Positions 1 through 5,920 are shown, counted from the stretch's first letter. The stretch: DNA of 9,017 nt from Desulfuromonadales bacterium (GCA_014860175.1 JACZKF010000154.1:1-9017), one strand, 5' to 3'. Notes: generated from the sequence alone by a model not told the origin. Translations and numbers: made by a program.

Positions 1-350
1 GTACGGGGATTTCTCTCCCCGGTGGCGAAGGAAGTCTCCCAAAGTCCGACCGCCGTCGGCAGCAGACTGTAGACGTCCCTGGCTCCCCCCTCGCGCTCGA
101 CGACCTTCTTGTAGACGAGCGCCTTGTCCGCCATCTGCTCCAGCAGCGTCAGGAGTTCGTCTTCGCGCCGGTTGCTGCGGGCGGCGAGGGTCACTGCGTC
201 GACATGGGACGGCCCCAACAGCAGGGCGACTTCCGCTTCCGCAGGGGTAAAGCGGAGGCGCAGGATCTCGAGGATGGCTACCGCCTCGGGCGCGCCGAGG
301 ATAAAGGTGTTCAGGTGAGCGCGCAGTCGGGTGTAGACCTCATCTACCAT
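1..350 (-). CDS. N-terminal part of a probable winged-helix 4Fe-4S protein (truncated by window edge)
   Basis: An open frame starts with ATG at 350 and stays open for 116 codons to the window edge, so the C-terminus is missing. GAGGAG lies 7 nt before the ATG, a good ribosome binding site. The start overlaps the end of hypB by 11 nt, which implies translational coupling. The visible part has no cysteines. It reads as a helical, winged-helix-like domain: a conserved-looking LRLRFTPAEAEVALLL stretch at about residues 30-45, then RREDELLTLLEQMADKALVYKK (about 61-82), then a YSLLPTAVGLWE segment (94-105). From memory, this layout resembles deltaproteobacterial 4Fe-4S dicluster proteins that carry such a domain before the ferredoxin part. 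The cluster-binding cysteines would lie beyond the window, so the Fe-S assignment is inference. The reading frame itself is well supported. Confidence 0.6.
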   Translation of the reverse strand, partial: MVDEVYTRLRAHLNTFILGAPEAVAILEILRLRFTPAEAEVALLLGPSHVDAVTLAARSNRREDELLTLLEQMADKALVYKKVVEREGGARDVYSLLPTAVGLWETSFATGERNPR

Positions 351-1041
351 TGCCGGTCTCCTCAGGCTGGCGGTTCGTTTGCTGTTTCTCCCGCACCCGC
401 TCTTCCAGCCAGGCCAGCCAGGGGGCGAAACCCTCCTCAGTCTGGGCGGAAATCTCGAAGATGGGGAGGCCCGGGTTGATCGCCCGGATATTGGCGATCG
501 CCCGCTCCTTGTCGAACTGCAGGTGCGGCAGCAGGTCAATCTTGTTGAGCAAGGCGAAGTTGCAGACGCGGAACATGAGCGGATATTTCAGCGGCTTGTC
601 CTCCCCTTCGGTGACGCTGAGAACTACTCCCCGCAGGTCCTCGCCGATGTCAAACTCCGCCGGGCAGACCAGGTTGCCGACGTTCTCGATGATCAGCAGG
701 TCGATTGCCGCCAGGTCGAGGTCTTCCGCCGCCTCCCGCACCACGTGGGCGGCCAGGTGGCAGTCGCCGCCGAAAGCATCGGTGTTAATCTGCACCACGG
801 GGGCACCGCTGCGGGCGAGGCGGACGGCGTCATTGGTGGTGCAGATGTCGCCGACGATCACTCCTGTCGGCACCCGGGGCAGAAGACGCCCGAGGGTCTT
901 TTCCAGGAGCATGGTCTTGCCCGATCCGGGCGAACTCATCAGGTTGAGGGTGAATACCCCTTTTTCGGCGAAGAGTTGGCGGTTCTGGGCGGCCATCTGC
1001 TCATTGACCGCCAGAACCTTGCGCACGACCTTGATCTCCAT
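340..1041 (-). CDS. hypB: Hydrogenase/nickel maturation GTPase HypB
   Basis: This is a SIMIBI-class GTPase that, with HypA, delivers Ni(II) to apo-enzymes, classically the large subunit of [NiFe] hydrogenase. The 233 residues contain the P-loop SPGSGKT (37-43), the GDICTTND segment (64-71), the G-domain metal site Cys94-His95 (GGDCHLAAH) with a second conserved cysteine at 126 (ENVGNLVCP), and the guanine-specificity motif NKID (166-169). The N-terminus starts directly with MEIKVVRKVLAVNE. It therefore lacks both the CxxCGC high-affinity nickel motif and the His-rich stretch seen in some HypB proteins, so nickel handling would rely on the G-domain site. A GAGG lies 8 nt before the ATG. hypA ends 31 nt upstream, and the downstream frame begins inside the last codons of hypB. 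No hydrogenase structural gene is visible, so the client enzyme is unknown. Confidence 0.95.
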   Translation of the reverse strand: MEIKVVRKVLAVNEQMAAQNRQLFAEKGVFTLNLMSSPGSGKTMLLEKTLGRLLPRVPTGVIVGDICTTNDAVRLARSGAPVVQINTDAFGGDCHLAAHVVREAAEDLDLAAIDLLIIENVGNLVCPAEFDIGEDLRGVVLSVTEGEDKPLKYPLMFRVCNFALLNKIDLLPHLQFDKERAIANIRAINPGLPIFEISAQTEEGFAPWLAWLEERVREKQQTNRQPEETGNGR

Positions 1042-1072
1042 GGGATTAGCCTCAAAAACAGGAGTTTTTAAC

Positions 1073-1423
1073 CTAGGGGTCGGCCAATTCGAGGGAGGTG
1101 ACGATCAGCTCCCGGCCGGAGAGGATCGCCAGATCCCCCCCCCCGCACCGACTGCAGGTGAAGGGGGGCGTTTCGATGATCGATCGCTCCCCGCAGTCGC
1201 GGCAGGCGGCTTCGATCGGCACCTCCTCTATGCGCAGACTCGCCCCGGCCAGGACGGTGTCCTGTCTGGCGATGTTGAAACAGAAGCGAAGACTTTCCGG
1301 AACGACCGCCGTCAGTTTGCCTATCCGCAGATTCAGGGCTTTGACCTGGATCCCCTGCAGCTGCGGCGGGATCGCCGCCCGGGCGGTTTCGATGATCTGC
1401 AGGACGATTCCCATTTCGTGCAT
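1073..1423 (-). CDS. hypA: Nickel metallochaperone HypA
   Basis: HypA binds nickel through its N-terminal Met-His-Glu and works with HypB in nickel insertion. The 116-residue length is standard. The protein begins MHEMGIV, giving the MHE nickel ligands, and carries a zinc site of two CxxC pairs, Cys74/Cys77 and Cys90/Cys93. The segment NLRIGKLTAVVPESLRFCF (31-49) is typical of the family. A GGGGGA purine run sits about 6-10 nt before the start codon. The gene lies 19 nt after the four-cysteine protein gene and 31 nt before hypB, consistent with one transcript. Odd feature: the codons right after Cys93 are a run of ten G on the coding strand (1135-1144). It is in frame here but is a slippage-prone sequence. 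Confidence 0.95.
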   Translation of the reverse strand: MHEMGIVLQIIETARAAIPPQLQGIQVKALNLRIGKLTAVVPESLRFCFNIARQDTVLAGASLRIEEVPIEAACRDCGERSIIETPPFTCSRCGGGDLAILSGRELIVTSLELADP

Positions 1424-1442
1424 CTCTTTCCCCCGGAAAAGC

Positions 1443-1748
1443 TCAACCCTGAATTCCCGCCCGTCTTAAGATGCTGCGGACGATGGCGTCCGGCACCTCA
1501 GGCAGCGGCGTCATTTTGCCATCCACCCTCTGGCCGGCCACGTGCACGACCTCACCGGTGAAGGGGGGGCGTTCCACACAGTCGATGGGGCAGCCGCTGA
1601 CGATCAGCAGCTGCTGCAGCTCCGGGTCGAGCCAGGAGACGAAGTCGATCCGATCATCGAGCAGGGCCGCCGCCGTCACCATCTCCCCCCCGTCGAGAAG
1701 AGGGTTGCAGTGCCCGCAGAACTTGACGCCGACCCGAATCCTGCGCAT
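1443..1748 (-). CDS. Small four-cysteine protein of unknown function, coupled to the dehydratase
   Basis: This 101-residue protein has no function I can name. Its visible signature is two cysteine pairs: Cys11-Gly-His-Cys14 followed by Asn-Pro (KFCGHCNPLLD), and Cys53-Pro-Ile-Asp-Cys57 (IVSGCPIDCVERPPF). I have a loose memory of similar short CGxCNP...SGCPxDC proteins in anaerobes, without a known role. Four spaced cysteines could bind a metal or an Fe-S cluster, or form redox disulfides. There is no signal peptide or membrane segment, so it should be cytoplasmic. Its ATG (1748) directly follows the TAA of the dehydratase (TAAATG, no gap), so the two are almost certainly co-translated and probably needed together. 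A role as assembly or redox partner of the dehydratase is inference. It is a real gene judging by position, conserved-looking motifs and no competing frame. Confidence 0.85.
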   Translation of the reverse strand: MRRIRVGVKFCGHCNPLLDGGEMVTAAALLDDRIDFVSWLDPELQQLLIVSGCPIDCVERPPFTGEVVHVAGQRVDGKMTPLPEVPDAIVRSILRRAGIQG

Positions 1749-3209
1749 TTACTTCTTGGAATCTCTTTCCTTGATGCCGGCCAGCTCCTTGGCCAGCTTG
1801 ACCTTGTGTCCCAGATTGGCCTGGCGCAGGATCATGACCCTTTGCGCCTGCGGCGAACCTGCGCCGTGCATGCTCTCGACCAGGGCCGTCCCGCCTGTCA
1901 TGTTCTCGACCAGGCGCGCCATCCGCATCCGCTCCTCGGTCGGAACCCCGTCGACCCCCTTGAAGTACTTCTCGACATACTTGCCGACCTCATCATGGCG
2001 CAGGTCCTGCTCCGATGGCAGGGTGGCAATACAGCCGCCGGAGACGTCGTGGGAGAGGCGGGCGATCTCGTAGATGAAGCGGGTGACGTTCTGCTTGACC
2101 GTATTCGCCAGCAGGGGATTGACGAAAAAGGCGCCGGAGGGGGTGACCGCCCCCTCGCAGGAGCAGGCGATGGAGCCGCAGTAGAGGGTCTCGGTGAGAT
2201 GGACCATCTCCACCACCTTGTCGCGGACATGGGAGGCCTTGGCGACACCGTTGTATTCGGCCATCGCCGTGGTGGCGCCGATGATGATGTCGCTGACACC
2301 GGCCTTGCAGCCGCCGTAGTTCTGCCGGTGATAGGAGGCGAACCGCTCCACTAGCAGGCCGGCGTACTGGTACTCACCGCACATGAAAACTCTCTCCCAG
2401 GGGACGAAGACGTCGTTGAGAACGGTCAGCGCCTCGCCGCCGACGGTGCCGTAGCGGGCGTTCCCCTGGTCGATGTCCCCTCCCCCCAGCCGCCGCTCGT
2501 CGTTGGTCTGTCGGCCGAAGATGTGAATAACCCCCGGAGCATTGGTCGGCAGGGCGCAGCAGACGGCGTAGTCGACATCCTCTTCCGCCATCGCCATGGT
2601 CGGCATGATCAGCATCTCGTGGGAATTGATGATGCCGGTCTGGTGTACCTTGGCCCCGCGGATGACGATCCCCGCCTCGTTTTTCGCCACTACGCGGACG
2701 AACATGTCCGGGTCAACCTGCTTGGCCGGCGATAGACCCCGGTCCCCCTTGGGATCGGTCATTGCCCCGGCCAACATCAGGTCGTTCTCCTGGATGTACT
2801 GCAGGAAGTTTCTGAAGCGCTGGAAGTAGCCGGTCCCCAGCTCCTGGTCCATCTCGTAGGTGACCGAATAGGTGGCGTTCATCGCGTCCCAGCCGACGCA
2901 GCGCTGGAAACAGCTGCCGGTGCGGCCGGCGATCAGGCGCAGCATCTTGACCTTCTTGATCAGGTCGTCGGTGCTTTGATGGATGTGGGTGAAGCGGCTG
3001 ATCTTCAGCCCCGTCAGGTGCGAGGTGGCGGTGACCAGATCCTCGGTCAGCGGATCGTGCGCCAGCTCGTAGGTCAGCGCGGCGGCATTGATATGCGGCT
3101 GGAAGAGGGGGTGCTCCGCAACGTTCTCGATCTTTTCTCCGAAGGCGTAGACGTTCATCTTCAGCGGCTGAAGACTCTCCCTGTACGCTTTTCCATCCTT
3201 CAATGGCAT
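1749..3209 (-). CDS. abfD: 4-hydroxybutyryl-CoA dehydratase / vinylacetyl-CoA isomerase family protein
   Basis: Enzymes of this family use FAD and a [4Fe-4S] cluster to dehydrate 4-hydroxybutyryl-CoA to crotonyl-CoA through a ketyl-radical-type mechanism, and are related to HpaB-type flavin hydroxylases. The 486 residues match the usual length (about 485-490). Residues known from the Clostridium aminobutyricum enzyme are present: cluster ligands Cys100 and Cys104 (CFQRC), His294 and Cys301 (HRQNYGGCK), with Tyr298 and Lys302 in the same motif, Thr191 (HQTG), and Glu259 (GGEALT). Glu445 in ESMHGAGSPQ probably matches the clostridial Glu455, although the local offset differs. The start at 3209 is chosen because GGAGG lies 8 nt upstream and the protein begins MPLKDGKAYRESL as expected. 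The frame stays open upstream to 3761, but that stretch covers the promoter region. The family also has uncharacterised paralogues, so the exact substrate is less certain than the enzyme class. Confidence 0.92.
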   Translation of the reverse strand: MPLKDGKAYRESLQPLKMNVYAFGEKIENVAEHPLFQPHINAAALTYELAHDPLTEDLVTATSHLTGLKISRFTHIHQSTDDLIKKVKMLRLIAGRTGSCFQRCVGWDAMNATYSVTYEMDQELGTGYFQRFRNFLQYIQENDLMLAGAMTDPKGDRGLSPAKQVDPDMFVRVVAKNEAGIVIRGAKVHQTGIINSHEMLIMPTMAMAEEDVDYAVCCALPTNAPGVIHIFGRQTNDERRLGGGDIDQGNARYGTVGGEALTVLNDVFVPWERVFMCGEYQYAGLLVERFASYHRQNYGGCKAGVSDIIIGATTAMAEYNGVAKASHVRDKVVEMVHLTETLYCGSIACSCEGAVTPSGAFFVNPLLANTVKQNVTRFIYEIARLSHDVSGGCIATLPSEQDLRHDEVGKYVEKYFKGVDGVPTEERMRMARLVENMTGGTALVESMHGAGSPQAQRVMILRQANLGHKVKLAKELAGIKERDSKK

Positions 3210-3243
3210 GTTCGGACCTCCAGAATACTGAGAGTAGGGGCGA

Positions 3244-3261
3244 GAGGCCGGGCCGGGCCTC
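3244..3261 (-). promoter_or_regulatory. GC-rich hairpin in the dehydratase 5' leader
   Basis: A perfect 6-bp inverted repeat, GAGGCC / GGCCTC, with a 6-nt loop lies between the proposed minus-strand promoter and the start codon at 3209. It would fold in the leader RNA. No U-run follows it, so it is not a standard terminator. It may affect mRNA stability or translation, or be incidental in GC-rich DNA. Confidence 0.3.
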
Positions 3262-3268
3262 GCTATGT

Positions 3269-3284
3269 TCGACCGTTCGGTTAA
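3269..3284 (-). promoter_or_regulatory. Probable operator, copy 2 (dehydratase side)
   Basis: Read on the minus strand, this is TTAACCGAACGGTCGA. It matches the plus-side copy at 3481-3496 in 14 of 16 positions and lies in the same orientation relative to its own promoter. It contains the inverted repeat ACCG-AA-CGGT. It lies at or just after the expected -10 of the minus promoter, where a bound repressor would block transcription. Sites of this type are common for TetR-family dimers, but the regulator identity is inference. Confidence 0.6.
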
Positions 3285-3313
3285 TAGTTCCACAAAGGGA
3301 TGCCCCGTGTCAA
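3281..3313 (-). promoter_or_regulatory. Promoter for the dehydratase-hyp operon
   Basis: On the minus strand a perfect -35 box TTGACA lies at 3313-3308. The -10 is weak: candidates are AACTAT at 3289-3284 (18-bp spacer) or TATTAA at 3286-3281 (21-bp spacer). It overlaps or directly abuts the operator copy at 3284-3269. The resulting leader to the start codon at 3209 would be roughly 65-70 nt. The strong -35 with a poor -10 suggests regulated expression. Confidence 0.5.
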
Positions 3314-3342
3314 GTAGAACGTCGGTTGAATAGAAAGAAAAA

Positions 3343-3382
3343 CTGCCCACCGGAAGCCGTCGCGTTTGGCCCTGATGGGCAG
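3343..3382. repeat. Inverted repeat in the spacer between the divergent promoters
   Basis: CTGCCCA (3343-3349) and TGGGCAG (3376-3382) form a perfect 7-bp inverted repeat with 26 bp between the arms. The arms are 33 bp apart, about three helical turns. The repeat lies between the two -35 boxes, so it is probably not transcribed from either promoter. It could be an activator or second regulator site. Chance is a real alternative. Confidence 0.3.
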
Positions 3383-3433
3383 AACGCTTCCTCCACCGTT
3401 CCGCCATTTTATCCCCGGGGTGTGCCGCAGGTG

Positions 3434-3481
3434 AATAAAAAAACGTTTTACAGTTGACGGGGGCGGCCAAGTTGGGATACT
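3434..3481 (+). promoter_or_regulatory. Promoter for the plus-strand catabolic operon, with A-tract
   Basis: A -35 box TTGACG (3454-3459) and a -10 box GATACT (3476-3481) are separated by 16 bp. An AT-rich block at 3434-3450, including the palindrome AAAACGTTTT (3440-3449), lies just upstream of the -35 and could act as an UP element in otherwise GC-rich DNA. The -10 abuts and slightly overlaps the operator copy at 3481-3496. The expected leader to the GTG start at 3589 is about 100 nt. Confidence 0.6.
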
Positions 3482-3496
3482 TAATCGAACGTTCGA
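3481..3496 (+). promoter_or_regulatory. Probable operator, copy 1 (catabolic operon side)
   Basis: The motif TTAATCGAACGTTCGA contains the perfect 12-bp palindrome TCGAACGTTCGA (3485-3496) at the -10/start-site position of the plus promoter. The second copy, near the minus promoter, is centred about 214 bp away. Placement and symmetry fit a dimeric repressor, possibly of the TetR family. No regulator gene is in the window. Confidence 0.65.
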
Positions 3497-3588
3497 GATA
3501 GGGAATCGTCGCCCTTGCTCCTCCATTCGCGTCAAGAGAAACAAAGTTCGATTTTCGGCCAGGGCTGGCCAGACCAGGGAGGAATGAA

Positions 3589-4242
3589 GTGAAAAAGACG
3601 GTCGTCGGGCTGAACGGCAGCCCCCGCAAAAACTGGAATACCGCCACCTTGCTGGAGAGGGCGCTGGAAGGGGCGGCCGCGGCAGGAGCGCGAACGGAAC
3701 TCATCCACCTCGACGATCTCACCTTCCGGGGATGCAGCAGCTGCTTTGAATGCAAGCGCAAGGGGGGGCCGAGCTACGGCCGCTGCGCCCTGCGCGACGA
3801 GTTGACCCCCTTGCTCGAGCGGCTCCCGGCAGCCGACGCCATCTTCTTCGCCTCGCCGGTCTATATCGGCGCCGAAAGCGCGCAGATGCGGGCCTTCATG
3901 GAACGCTTCCTGTTCCCCTACATCGCCTACAGCCAGACGACCCCATCGCTCTATCCGAAAAAGATACCGGCAGGCTTCATCTATACCATGAACGTCACCG
4001 AAGAGCAGGCGGCGATGATCGGGTTCGACCGGCACTTCGATGTCACCGATTTCGCCCTGCAGCGGGTCTTCGGCAGTTCGGAGCGGCTGCTCTGCACCGA
4101 TACCTGCCAGTTCGACGATTACTCGGCATTCACCTCGGACATGTTCGACGCCGCAGCCAAGCGCCAACGGCGGCTGGAAAACTTCCCCGAGGACTGCCGG
4201 AAGGCCTTCGCCATGGGGGAACGCTTCGCCCTCGCCCCTTGA
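3589..4242 (+). CDS. Flavodoxin-fold NAD(P)H:FMN reductase, iron-sulfur-flavoprotein-like
   Basis: The 217-residue protein belongs to the NADPH-dependent FMN reductase superfamily. The FMN-phosphate loop is GLNGSPRKNWNTATLL (7-22), and ASPVYIGAESAQMRAFMERF (88-107) is the second flavin-side loop and dimer helix. A cysteine cluster Cys49-x2-Cys52-x2-Cys55-x10-Cys66 sits where iron-sulfur flavoproteins carry their [4Fe-4S] ligands; the last gap is longer than the usual 4-7 residues. Further cysteines occur at 169, 173 and 203. The start is GTG at 3589, with GGGAGG six nt upstream. The nearer ATG at 3584 is followed by AAG and TGA and cannot encode the protein. As first gene of the plus operon it may feed electrons to, or keep reduced, oxygen-sensitive partners such as the divergent dehydratase; that role is inference. 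Confidence 0.85.
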   Translation: MKKTVVGLNGSPRKNWNTATLLERALEGAAAAGARTELIHLDDLTFRGCSSCFECKRKGGPSYGRCALRDELTPLLERLPAADAIFFASPVYIGAESAQMRAFMERFLFPYIAYSQTTPSLYPKKIPAGFIYTMNVTEEQAAMIGFDRHFDVTDFALQRVFGSSERLLCTDTCQFDDYSAFTSDMFDAAAKRQRRLENFPEDCRKAFAMGERFALAP

Positions 4243-4275
4243 GCCGCTTCCATTTATTTTTGCCGGAGGATCACC

Positions 4276-4767
4276 ATGCCAGCAGCCTGCAGACATCCGG
4301 GCCACACCGACTTCAACCTCGCCGACCGACTCGCTATCATCAACCTGATCAGTACCTACGCCGAGCCGTATGACAACAACAACATCGACCAGTGGTTCGA
4401 GCTTTTTACCGACGATCCGAAGGTCATGGGATACATGGGGGCGAATGAGCCGTTCTCCGTCTCCGGTCAGGCCTTCAAGGACTTTTTCCGAGGCTTTCTC
4501 GCCTCCTCGATCGATGAGGCCGGCATCATCCCGCGCCACCTCGTTTCCAACGTCCGCATTCGCGAGCAGGCGGCCGACCAGGCCGAAGCCTCGGCCTATG
4601 TGACCTATATCCCTCTGCACAAGGAGATCCTGCCGACGCCGCGGACTAAGGAGCAGACGAGAATCACCGGCACGGCGCTCTACACCTTTCAGGTCGAAAA
4701 GGGGCAGCAGGACGGCGCCTGGCGGATTCGCGAGTACACAGTGCGCTACGACCAGGGAGAAGTCTGA
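4276..4767 (+). CDS. NTF2/SnoaL-like small protein of unknown function
   Basis: This 163-residue protein has the sequence pattern of the SnoaL/NTF2 cone-shaped alpha+beta fold: an N-terminal helix LADRLAIINLISTYAEPYDNNNIDQWFELFTDD (about 15-47), a central part GQAFKDFFRGFL with PRHLVSNVRI (about 64-95), and a C-terminal sheet with GTALYTFQVEKG...GAWRIREYTVRYDQ. Members include isomerases, dehydratases, hydroxylase small subunits and many uncharacterised proteins, so fold membership does not give the reaction. GGAGG lies 7 nt before the ATG. It begins 33 nt after the FMN reductase and ends one nt before the next ATG, so it is co-translated with the MDR oxidoreductase. It may bind or isomerise the same hydrophobic pathway intermediate (inference). 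Confidence 0.75.
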   Translation: MPAACRHPGHTDFNLADRLAIINLISTYAEPYDNNNIDQWFELFTDDPKVMGYMGANEPFSVSGQAFKDFFRGFLASSIDEAGIIPRHLVSNVRIREQAADQAEASAYVTYIPLHKEILPTPRTKEQTRITGTALYTFQVEKGQQDGAWRIREYTVRYDQGEV

Positions 4768-4768
4768 C

Positions 4769-5830
4769 ATGGCCGGGCGTGTCAACAGCCAGCTGAGGCT
4801 GATCGCCCGTCCCCGGGGGCCGGTCAAGGACTCCGATTTCCGGCTGACCGAGGAACCGGTACCCGCGCTTAAAGAGGGGGAGATCTTGGTCAAGACCCTC
4901 TATTTCTCTCTCGATCCGGCACAGCGCAACTGGATGGACGACGACCCGGACAGCTATATTCCGCCGGTCAAGCTCGGCGACGTCATGGGGGCCGTCTGCC
5001 TGGGCAAGGTGATCGAAACCCGCAACCCCGCCTTCCGGCGAGGGGACATCACCTGGAGCATCGGCGGCTGGCAGCAATACCAGATCATCGATCCGACCTG
5101 TGCCGAGGGGCAGCTCTCCGGCCTGACCGTCCTGCAGACCGACCCGGCGCTCCCCCTTTCCAATTACCTGAGCGGCTGCGGCATTACCGGGCTGACCGCA
5201 CTCTTCGGCATCCTGAATGTGGGACGGCCGAAACCGGGCGAAACCGTTCTGGTCAGTGCCGCCGCCGGCGCCGTCGGCTCGGTGGCGGCGCAGATCGCCA
5301 AGAAAATTTCCGGCTGCCGGGTGATCGGCATCGCCGGCACCGAGGAGAAGTGCAGATGGCTCACGGATGAGCTTGGGATCGATGCGGCGATCAACTACCG
5401 GCAGGAGAAGGATATGGCGGCGGCGATCCGGACCGCCTGCCCGGCCGGCGTCGACATCTTCTTCGACAACGTCGGCGGCGAGATTCTCGATGCCACCCTG
5501 ATGAACATCAATTTCCAGGGCCGCATTCTGATGTGCGGCCGGATCGCCACCTATCTGGACGACTACAAGAACCGCCCCGGCCCCTACAACATGTGGCAGC
5601 TGCTGGTGAAAAATGCCCGCATCGAAGGGTTCACCGCTCATACCTACGCCGACCAGTATCCGAGTGCGACCCGCATGCTGGAAACCTGGACCAAGTCCGG
5701 GATCCTCCAGTTCCGGGAAGATATCGTCGAAGGGCTGGGAAATACCCTGTCCGCCTTCCGCACCCTGTTCACCGGCGAGAACAAGGGGCGGCTGATGATG
5801 AAACTTGCCGATGCGAACGATCCCGATTGA
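4769..5830 (+). CDS. Zinc-free MDR oxidoreductase (2-alkenal/enone reductase, curA/PTGR type)
   Basis: The 353-residue protein belongs to the medium-chain dehydrogenase/reductase branch of leukotriene B4 dehydrogenase, prostaglandin reductase and CurA, which use NADPH to reduce the C=C bond of enones and 2-alkenals. Branch signatures include LYFSLDPAQRNWM (44-56), the nucleotide loop SAAAGAVGSVAAQIAK (163-178), FFDNVGGEIL (231-240), NMWQLLVKNARIEGF (274-288) and GENKGRLMMKL near the C-terminus. The structural and catalytic zinc cysteines of classical alcohol dehydrogenases are absent. Translation begins one nt after the stop of the NTF2-like gene, with GGGAGAAG upstream. In this operon it probably acts on an unsaturated carbonyl or CoA intermediate. 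The substrate cannot be read from sequence. Confidence 0.88.
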   Translation: MAGRVNSQLRLIARPRGPVKDSDFRLTEEPVPALKEGEILVKTLYFSLDPAQRNWMDDDPDSYIPPVKLGDVMGAVCLGKVIETRNPAFRRGDITWSIGGWQQYQIIDPTCAEGQLSGLTVLQTDPALPLSNYLSGCGITGLTALFGILNVGRPKPGETVLVSAAAGAVGSVAAQIAKKISGCRVIGIAGTEEKCRWLTDELGIDAAINYRQEKDMAAAIRTACPAGVDIFFDNVGGEILDATLMNINFQGRILMCGRIATYLDDYKNRPGPYNMWQLLVKNARIEGFTAHTYADQYPSATRMLETWTKSGILQFREDIVEGLGNTLSAFRTLFTGENKGRLMMKLADANDPD

Positions 5831-5920
5831 GCCTTTCCGGTCTGCCGTCCCGAATGGAGACGGTTCTCGGCCGGAATTGCCAGTCCGCTGGTCAAAACAC
5901 TCTATTCGGAGGCAGGTCCG

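Noticed and set aside
350..1561. 403-codon open frame on the plus strand
   Set aside because: It is antisense to hypB and hypA, which are certain. The Ser/Arg-rich translation is typical of a shadow frame.
3366..3384. Possible sigma-54 promoter near TTGGCCCTGATGGGCAG
   Set aside because: The GG and GC dinucleotides are separated by 9 rather than 10 bp and the flanking consensus is poor.
3281..3544. 87-codon minus-strand frame inside the intergenic region
   Set aside because: It overlaps the promoter elements and operator motifs and its sequence matches no family I recognise; random open frames of this length are common at this GC content.
3557..3570. Inverted repeat GGCCAG-GG-CTGGCC just before the flavin reductase ribosome binding site
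   Set aside because: The loop would be only 2 nt, or the stem only four pairs with a 6-nt loop; GC-rich short dyads like this are common, and nothing else ties it to regulation.
3210..3761. N-terminal extension of the dehydratase frame by 184 residues on the minus strand
   Set aside because: The added stretch is low-complexity, unlike the family, and covers both promoters, both operator motifs and part of the divergent gene. The ATG at 3209 has a strong ribosome binding site and gives the usual protein length.
3532..4893. 453-codon open frame on the minus strand
   Set aside because: It is antisense to the FMN reductase and NTF2-like genes. No recognisable motif and no supporting spacing or ribosome binding site.
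5877..5906. Possible internal promoter before the zinc alcohol dehydrogenase (TTGCCA with a distant TCTATT)
   Set aside because: The -10 match is only 3 of 6 with an 18-bp spacer; the 90-nt gap alone does not justify a separate promoter.
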